This document shows, in pieces, positions 18,881 through 28,274 of a DNA stretch of 28,274 nt. The notes under the pieces were generated by a model that ran no database searches, was not told where the DNA came from, and worked only from the letters and a program-made list of their open reading frames with translations. The first letter of the stretch is position 1. Each line of letters opens with the position of its first letter. Source of the DNA: Spirogloea muscicola (lineage: Eukaryota > Streptophyta > Zygnematophyceae > Spirogloeales > Spirogloeaceae); contig WELB01000087.1 in assembly GCA_009602725.1 (NCBI GenBank), forward strand, positions 331,691-359,964, read 5' to 3'. The position numbers were made by a program, and so were the translations under genes.

Positions 18881-19017
18881 CACGGCCAGATTAACTGGTG
18901 GCTGGGAGAGGCCAGACCCAAAGAAATGAACAAGGTCTGAAGGAGCCGGATTGCCAAGGACTAAGACTCAAGCAAGAGGACTCTCAGTAACCTCTAGTCA
19001 GAAGATGCAAGTCTGAA
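18881..19017 (+). repeat. Dispersed repeat plus unique tail, copy A of a direct duplication
   Basis: Contains CGGCCAGATTAACTGGTGGC, the GAGGCCAGACCCAAAGAAAT core and ACAAGGTCTGAAGGAGCCGG, then a tail with CTCAGTAACCTCTAGTCAGA and AGATGCAAGTC. The whole block recurs, in the same order and orientation, at 19169-19324 with small insertions. The core matches 2131-2205. Confidence 0.8.
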
Positions 19018-19053
19018 TAGCTTAGCAAGCGGAAAGACGTCGCCCTGCCGGTC

Positions 19054-19092
19054 AGCCCCTATCCTCAATGGGCGAGCACTTTCTTCTGACGT
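19054..19092 (-). repeat. Inverted fragment of the 4290/4409 repeat unit
   Basis: The plus strand reads CCCCTATCCTCAATGGGCGA followed by GCACTTTCTTCT, the reverse complement of the AGAAAGTGCTCGCCCATTGA block seen near 4283. It lies between the two direct copies at 18881 and 19169. Confidence 0.75.
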
Positions 19093-19168
19093 GAGCGAGG
19101 GACCCGGCGACGTTGAAGCCAGGCTGCTCGCCCTGCTGCCCGTGGCGGCAGAAGGAAGAGGGAGAAAG

Positions 19169-19324
19169 CGCGGCCAGATTGACTGGTGGCTGTGAAAGGC
19201 CAGCCCAAAAAGGCCAGCCCAAAGGAATGGACAAGGTCTGAAGGAGCCGGAGTGCGAAAGGACTAGGACTAAGACATCAGCCAGGGAACGCTCAGGAACC
19301 TCTAGTCAGGAGATGCAAGTCCGA
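19169..19324 (+). repeat. Dispersed repeat plus unique tail, copy B of a direct duplication
   Basis: Reads CGCGGCCAGATTGACTGGTG and continues with GGCCAGCCCAAA (locally duplicated), ACAAGGTCTGAAGGAGCCGG, CTCAGGAACCTCTAGTCAGG and AGATGCAAGTC. It is a diverged direct copy of 18881-19017, 288 bases downstream. Confidence 0.8.
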
Positions 19325-19390
19325 AGAAAGTGCTCGCCCGTAGAGAAGAGGGGCTGACAAAGCCGGCCCAGAAAGCCAGCCCGCTAGTAG
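19325..19390 (+). repeat. Partial copy of the 4290/4409 repeat unit
   Basis: Reads GAAAGTGCTCGCCCGTAGAG, then AGGGGCTGACAAAGCCGGCC and AGAAAGCCAGCCCGC. It corresponds to the CTCGCCCATTGAGGATAGGG unit with several substitutions. Confidence 0.65.
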
Positions 19391-19703
19391 CGGGTATGAT
19401 TACCATGTCAACCATCAGCTGCAGGCATCAGCCTCTGGCACACTGGCTAAGGAAGGACAAGCGCCAAGGACAGGCTAGGGATCCGCTCCCCGGAAACTAC
19501 GCCTGCGGCTGCTTAACAGTGGTTACTCTGTGCCTCGCGCAAAGCGCATTCCTAGCGCTTTTCTCTGCAGGACAATCACATAGTGACCTCTAGCTAATAG
19601 CTCCGAAGTCAGAAAAAAGGAGCACCAGGCAACCACTTGAGTGTTGAATCGGCCCTGAGATGAGCAGTGTAGGGCCGATGTAAGGGCTGATTAAGGCCGA
19701 GAA

Positions 19704-20381
19704 ATGCCTTCCATTATGCTCGAGTTGTCAGCCAAATGGATGTCTGTTTGTGCCAGAAAAGCAACTGTTGTTGCCGGCGCCTGCCAACCCTGTCCCCTCC
19801 CCGCCACATCCGCCGCAAAGCGCGGCGCAGCGCGCGGCGCCTTCCCCGGCGCGCCGAGCGGTCTGGCCCACTGCCATCGCTGCCCACGCCGGAGGCCTCG
19901 CCGCGCCCGCCANGCAGCCGCGACGGCCGCGCCGGGGGGAGCTGCCGTGCCGCCGCCCTTCCTAGAGCGGCGGCGCTCTCCTTGGCACTGCGGCGGCTTT
20001 GACGACGCGGCGGCGGTGCCGCGGCCGTGGCAGGCGGAGGGCCAGGAAGGCGGCCGCCAAGGGCAGCCTCTTGCCGACGGAGTTCACCGTCGTCGAGGAG
20101 AATCCGGGCCCCGAGGACAAGGCGCACGACGACCATGGCCGCGCCGGCGACGCCGCCGCCGCCGTCAGTTCTCCCACCATGTACGCGACGGCCTTGCGAC
20201 GCTGAATAGCAGGTGGCGCACCGCCATTGCTCCCAGGCGGAGCTGCCAAGCGCCGGCTCGTGGTAGCAGAGCCGGCGGCTGCGGCTCGTGGCAAAGGCCA
20301 GCGGCCGCCGCAGCGGCTGAGGCCAATGGCGAGTCCTGTCACCGCGGGACGCGCAGGAACGGCCACGCCAATGGTGGCGCC
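19704..20381 (+). other. GC-rich region upstream of the DUF2045 gene, with a short 2A-like ORF
   Basis: All frames are largely open here because stops are rare in GC-rich DNA, and the coding frame is unresolved. One plus-strand frame, open from about 19966 to 20205, has a balanced composition and contains GSLLPTEF followed by VVEENPGP (20089-20112). The frame continuous with the DUF2045 start is Arg-run rich before about 20300 but becomes plausible as AEANGESC and NGHANGG just before the chosen ATG. A 5'-UTR or additional coding exons of that gene probably lie here. A single N is at 19913. The antisense 251-codon frame is considered a shadow. Confidence 0.4.
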
Positions 20382-20846
20382 ATGGACGGCGCGAGGGCGG
20401 AGAAGGCGCAGCAGGAGAAGGTCCACCCCGAGCCGCCGGAGGCTGCCGAGGATCACCCGCTGGCGGCGGGCAAGGCGGGCGTGGCGGGCAACGACAGGGA
20501 CTGCCTCAGCGACGCCCACGATGGCGGCTTTGAGGACGTCCTTACAGGCGCAAGCGGCTTCGAGGAGCCGCCGCCTGACCAGCCGGTCGCTCTGCGGGAG
20601 GTCCCTCCCCGGTCCGCTCCGATCCAATGCCAAGCTCAGTGCGCGTCCTTGCTTGTTGATTGCGCTGCTAGGACTGATGGCCATGCATGCGCCGTTGTGG
20701 CGGCCGTGTGCAAGCACTTGGACATGCAGCGGCCACTTACGTTAGAGGGTCCCACTGACAGATGCCCACGAGCTTCGTGCTGCAGGCGCGAGCTGCTGGA
20801 CATTGTGCGCAAGCACTCAGACATGCTGCCACGGCCCGGCACGCAG

Positions 20847-20877
<31 letters not shown>

Positions 20878-23800
20878 AGCTGCCGCAGGAGGGCTTGATG
20901 GACGAGCGCTACTGGCAGGAGATGGTGGACATGTTCTTCCTGCGCGCCGATGCCGCCGACCGCGACACGCACTTCGATGACATGCTCTTCTTTGTCAGGC
21001 GCACCCCCCGAGTGAGCACCTGACAAAGTCATATCTACTAATCAACCTGAGTGAGACTGAATGCTTGGACTGCGCAACTGGCTGATGAGCTGAACTCTGG
21101 CACGGAGCCGACAATGGCCGATGTGCCCAAGTTGGCTGACTGGCAAGACTTTGGTTGCTCTGGGGCAGGCCGTAGACTTCCAGCAGAGCCTGAAACCCCT
21201 GGTGAGCCAGCCGGCATTCGTTGCAACTTTAGAGCTTGCTTCGCGCCTGTGATCTTTACTGCTCATCTCAATGGAAGTCAGCTAGGCCTCGAGGTGCTGG
21301 TTGCTACTGGCGCCCGCAAGGTGTCGCTTTTTCCTTCCCCGAAGCTTAGGGAGAACGTGAGCGAGCAACTTATCCTTGTCTTCTGGTGCGCGATGCATAG
21401 AAAATTGATGGAGGTGGCGGCTCCAAGTCGCCCTGGAAGCCCTTCTTTGTGAGGAGGCGTCTTCCAGACGTACGTGTCGTGCATCCTTCAATTGCGCCCT
21501 TGATTTGGCATGCACATCTTGTCAGCCAGGTCAAGCATAGCTCCTCAAGGCTGCCTTAGCCATCATTTACAGTTTTCGTCCATGGTGAAGGCTTGCAGGA
21601 TTTTGAAGGAGCCCTGTCCAGCAACAGACACAGTCAGCATCTTGTGTCTCATCACGAGGCAATCTTAACAAATATTGTAAATATTCATGAAAAAATAATG
21701 AATAATAATAATAATGTTTGTAACAATTGAATGAGGCTGGGGTGACGACAGCTGATGAAGGTGATGGGGGGTGTGGCAACGGAAGTGGACTGGCAGCTCT
21801 CGTACTACCTCAACCTGATCGCGCATACGGCGTACACCCTCACGGTTGCCGTGTGCAGGTGAGGCCACCATGCTCTGGTTGCATGCAGCACAGCTTCTTG
21901 TGCAGCGCTCCTTTCTCTCACTGCTCCTGGGGCTGCATTTCATGCTCGTCTTGCTAGCTCTTAGAAGCAATCTGGTGATTTTACTGTTCTTACTTGCAGC
22001 CGGGCAGCGCTTGATCGCCATCGCAAGACCAAGGGAGCCCCTGTGACGCCAATGTTCAAGGTACATTCAAGGCATAGGGAGTCAGGAGTCACAGCCCCGC
22101 TGTGTGGCTGCTTAAGTACATGCCAGCATTAGCCACCTGTACATGACCAACTCTTACTTTAATCAAATTGCGTCCAAGCTTCAGCGCAGCTTATTGGCAG
22201 CGTTGTTGCTATGGGCTGTGCAAGTGCGGATGCGCTACAGATTGTAACCTACATACTGATTGCTTGCTAAATTTAGGCTCAAATGGAGTGTCTTGTTTCA
22301 TAGATACAACTTTGTCAGCCCTCAATGTCTTTCACTTAGGGCTCTTGTGCAACCTCCATACCACGACTCCAACCACTAAGCATACTGCGTCACAGCCTTC
22401 CCGGCAAGATCAAGACATTCCATGTCCGCGGGCTTCCGACAATCAGCTTGTACTGTGTCCGCGTGTGCAGGTCACCAAGCGGGTGTATGCGTCACCCAGC
22501 CGCGCTAGGATCGACATGGAAGCAGCTAAGGTTGGAGGCCCTCTATATGCCAACTTTCAACGTTCCACCTCATTGTATATCAATTCCTGCTCGGAGTATG
22601 TGGAAGGCACCGGCAATTACACGACCAATGTTGCAGGTTTTGCATGCAAGAAACATTGTTGCGCTCTTCTTCCCAAGCTGCACATTGTGCCTCACTGTCT
22701 AAGATTTGACGCTGGCAGGCCTTGGAGACAGTCCCAGCTTATCCTGACATCTGCTTTGCTGTTGACGATTACGACAATGCATTTGACTCTGTGGTGGGGC
22801 CCTGTTTAGGCATCAACTACCTCATCGTCTGAAGTTGGAAGCTTACATTCTTAGTGCCTGAGCATTTACAGCAACCACTAGCTTTGACTCCTTGAGAGCT
22901 GCCAGAGCACCTAGAGGGCATGTCTTTGCCCTCTGCATCCAGGCTGCTAGGAGATGTGCATGCAGGCGCAGTGCTAGAAGACAGTCACTCTAGGAGATTC
23001 CTATATGAACATCTACGTCATTGCCTCAGTCCTCTCTTAAATGACAATATGTGAAGCTCTGTGAATTCTCACAGTCTGCGACTGATGGTCTGTGCGCGGG
23101 GCAGGTGTTGTCAGACCCAGATCACTGCTTCTGTGTCCTGCTGAACGCGCATGGGGGCGCTGCCATACCTCCAGAGGAGGCATTACCAGCCGGCACGGCG
23201 GGGCCCCCAAAGCGGACAAGCTCCGAGGCCAAAGCCCTGGGAGAGGCGCCGGGCGATGGATCGCCCAAGGTCCACTCCCTGATTCGGCTGCTCAGGAGTG
23301 CAAAGCATTGTGACCTCTTTGTAGCAACTCCGACTTATTGACTATAGTGCCTTAATAGTAGTGATGGAATTGAGCTACTTCAACCGCTTGCTCTCCTTTA
23401 CGCAATGCCATCAAGGCTCTCCAGACTTGCACTGATTCTGTGCCCGAGCCTTCGGCTGCTTCACTGAGGGCAGGTCACACTCTTCTCTGGCTGCGTCGGC
23501 TACCCGCTTGTTCGAGCATCATTCCAAGGTCAGTAGAACTCACAACGTGCTCGCCAGCAAGGACAGTTGAAGGCCACTCAAAATCTTGTCCCGCGTTCAC
23601 TGGCATTGGCAAGACAAGTACCTGCGCTTGCAGAATTGAGGAGGCAGACAAGGAGCAGACGAGAATTTGAGCAGAGGAGTGGCATATTCACTGAGACGGC
23701 TGTCTTTCCTGTGTCTCTGTGCAGGCGTGCAGAGGCCACTGGGCCTGTTTGGGAAGCGGGAGGATCGGGCGGAGCGGCTCGTCATGCGCGGCCCAGGAGG

Positions 23801-24998
23801 GCGCGGCGAGGCCGATGTGGCCGTCTCACGGGCCCCTCCGTCTCACGCAGGCACGACCTTGTACAGACCCTTCTCCTCATTCAAGAGTACAGTTTCAGTG
23901 ACTTCTGTCTCCTGCTACCTGCTCTGATCAACTGTCAAACTGAACAAGTTATTTGCGACTCGGATTACCAACTCAGGGTCAACTCAGAATTGGACTCTGA
24001 GGTGGCTGTTAGAGGGCTCACTGAAGTTGGTTTTATACTTCAGAGACTAGCTTCATATGAAAGCAAGCAGGCAGCGTCAATGTGTTCTGATGCCTTTCCA
24101 GCAACCAGGCCTTGACTGGAAGCATTGCTGCCCGTCTGGTTCGCAGAGGCAGAGCCGTCGCAGGCGGAGGCGCGTCCTGGCGCCATGGGGTCCGCTGCCG
24201 ACAGCCCAGCAAAGGTTGCAGGCCTGCAGCGCCAGGTGGCAGAGGTGCAGACGAAGCTCCTTGCCATGGTCCAGGAGCCGTCCAGTGGCGAGCGCCAGCA
24301 GAGGGAGCTCCAGGTGGACATGGCTATGTTCCTCATAATAGCTGGGCTGTGTTGGTCTTGTCCATTCTCTTCTGCGGCCACTGCTGGCCCACTGTCTTGC
24401 CTGTCACGTGGCACCAGAAGGCATGGGGATGCTACGTCTCCTCCTCTTATGCTCAGCTTTGGACGTGGCAGGATGTCCAGCGCCAGCTTCAGCAGGTGCA
24501 GGAGCAGCTCGGCGCCGCCTCGCTGCCACCACCATCTGGCTCCTCCATCTTTTCCTCGCTTTTTAAGAGGAAGGACGAGACACGCGGTGGCAGCAGCGGG
24601 ACAGGGGATAAGCACGTCCCCCTTCGCTGCTGCCTCATGTCCCTCTCTCTTCCCTGGGACTCGCTTGCGTATGACCTTCTCTTCAAGGTCCGCCACAGTA
24701 AATCAATCTGTAATTGGGGCTGCTTGTACCAATGCTCTATTGCTACCTCAAGAAGCAGGAAAACAGAGGAAGCTTGATGTGTTTCTTTGCTGGAACAAGG
24801 TCATGTTGCCACTTGCTGCAGGCCAAGTTTGTTGCCCTTTGTAAGTATGGTGCCAACTCTGGCTAGTGCAGACTTCTGCAGAGTTGGTATTTGCTTGTGA
24901 CAGAGGCACGGAGTTACTTGTGTGTGCAGGACTTGCCGGTCAGGATCTCAATCACGGGGTCTATCCTCCCCAGACCGGCACGGCGGGACCTCTTGTGA
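20382..24998 (+). CDS. KIAA0930/DUF2045 family protein, 13 exons, about 541 aa
   Basis: Conserved family in animals and plants, function unknown to me; no catalytic motif or membrane segment seen. Exons: 20382-20611, 20786-21011, 21401-21469, 21752-21858, 22000-22060, 22471-22530, 22719-22793, 23105-23269, 23474-23528, 23725-23850, 24147-24313, 24472-24687, 24930-24998. Phases agree throughout. Family blocks in order: RELLDIVRKHSDM, a poly-Ala run, DERYWQEMVDMFFL, DDMLFFVRR, KPFFVRRRLPD, EVDWQLSYYLNLIAHTAYTL, VTKRVYASPSRARIDM, AYPDICFAVDDYDNAFDSV, LSDPDHCFCVLLNAHGGAAI, TLFSGCVGYPLV, LVMRGPGGRGEADVAVS. Exons 11 and 12 add a predicted coiled coil (LQRQVAEVQTKL, then QRQLQQVQEQL) and PLRCCLMSLSLPWDSLAYDL. 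Core exons 2-9 and 12 are firm. The start codon, the exon 10/11 boundary (a weak GC donor at 23851) and the last exon are tentative. Confidence 0.82.
20847..20877 (+). repeat. (GCC)n tract encoding poly-alanine in the DUF2045 protein
   Basis: About ten GCC codons encode an alanine run between LLDIVRKHSDM and the DERYW block. It sits in an exon, in contrast to the intronic and leader copies of the same trinucleotide elsewhere in the window. Confidence 0.85.
21695..21715. repeat. (AAT)n microsatellite in an AT-rich intron patch
   Basis: ATAATGAATAATAATAATAA lies in a roughly 65-base AT-rich island (about 21660-21727) inside intron 3 of the DUF2045 gene, 25-60 bases before its 3' splice site. 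The rest of the gene is far more GC-rich. Confidence 0.8.
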
Positions 24999-25352
24999 CG
25001 GCCCGATGGAGCCTTCTCTCTGGCTGCTGCTATGTCATTTTTAACGGCTTTGGCGGCCTCCACTTTCAACTCTGTGCAGCCTCCAGTGCTGCGCCTCACC
25101 ACGCACTCACCATGTTGCAGCACTTCCTAAAAGCATGCGCCTGCTACATTGGTGCAATGTTCCAGTGGCAATTGTGAGGGCAGATGACTTGTGAGGCACA
25201 AGAAGCAGGACTGATAGAGGCAGGAGAGACTGCTTTGACAGGCGGGCTTCTCACGTGATGCAGCAGTTCAGGCTGATTGCTGCCTGTGAAGGGAGCAACG
25301 TATGTGGGTCAAGTTGCTCAGAGGGCAGCCTCAGGCTACTCGTGTACTGCCG
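24999..25352. other. Convergent 3' region between DUF2045 and AVT genes
   Basis: Probably the 3' UTRs of both convergent genes. No further gene is recognised, and no TGTAA signal was seen on either strand between the two stop codons. A plus-strand open frame running from 25302 into 25640 is antisense to AVT exon 9 and its upstream intron and is judged a shadow. Confidence 0.55.

Positions 25353-28274
<2,922 letters not shown>

Larger units (their letters stand above)
18750..19703. other. Repeat-rich intergenic region
   Basis: No gene recognised. It contains the duplicated 18881-19017 and 19169-19324 blocks and the partial relatives at 19054 and 19325, then about 300 bases (19391-19703) in which I see no feature. 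Confidence 0.6.

Noticed and set aside
19962-20717. 251-codon open frame on the minus strand opposite the DUF2045 5' region
   Set aside because: Its composition (Arg/Ala/Leu-rich, low complexity) follows from GC-rich antisense sequence, it matches no family I know, and the plus strand carries the conserved RELLDIVRKH and DERYW exon just downstream.

Overview
This window is nuclear DNA of a plant-like microbial eukaryote, most probably a trebouxiophyte-type green alga. The reasons are: genes cut by many short introns, moderately GC-rich coding sequence with many (CCG/GGC)n runs, plant-type families (full-size PDR/ABCG transporter, Em-type group 1 LEA protein, AVT6-like amino-acid transporter, plant-type prolyl 4-hydroxylase), TTTAGGG-like motifs, and a non-LTR retrotransposon with a restriction-like endonuclease. 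There is no bacterial gene organisation. The species assignment is inference.

Layout. 1-2130: no recognisable gene, only low-complexity tracts and one dispersed repeat. 2131-4475: remnant repeat zone holding a 5'-truncated, frameshifted LINE on the minus strand (about 2383-4115), flanked by inverted copies of a ~75-bp repeat and followed by a ~118-bp tandem duplication. 4480-5076: GC-rich promoter region with ACGT-core elements. 5077-13746 (+): 24-exon PDR-type ABC transporter whose exon chain stays in phase throughout and gives 1,525 aa. 14362-15511 (-): last four exons of a prolyl 4-hydroxylase; its 5' end runs towards an 805-base N gap (15666-16470). 16866-17615 (+): three-exon Em-like LEA protein of 101 aa. 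18276-18749 (+): a second, diverged LINE 3' end. 18881-19390: more copies of the dispersed repeat. About 20382-24998 (+): 13-exon gene of the KIAA0930/DUF2045 family of unknown function. 25353-28153 (-): nine-exon AVT6-like vacuolar amino-acid transporter, missing only its extreme N-terminus, which runs into a 121-base poly-T tract at the window end.

The genes do not form an operon or pathway; this is an ordinary stretch of alternating eukaryotic genes. The most notable signals are: frequent GC-AG introns (four well supported plus one tentative, in about 49 introns), a 2A-like NPGP motif in a GC-rich leader-like ORF, an inverted-repeat-bounded block around the LINE remnant, a perfect 16-bp hairpin in a 101-base intron, an intronic G-quadruplex/telomere-like motif, and a conserved family of unknown function. 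I found no convincing previously undescribed multi-gene system.

Exon boundaries were placed by hand from splice consensus, phase agreement and family conservation. No transcript data or alignment was available.
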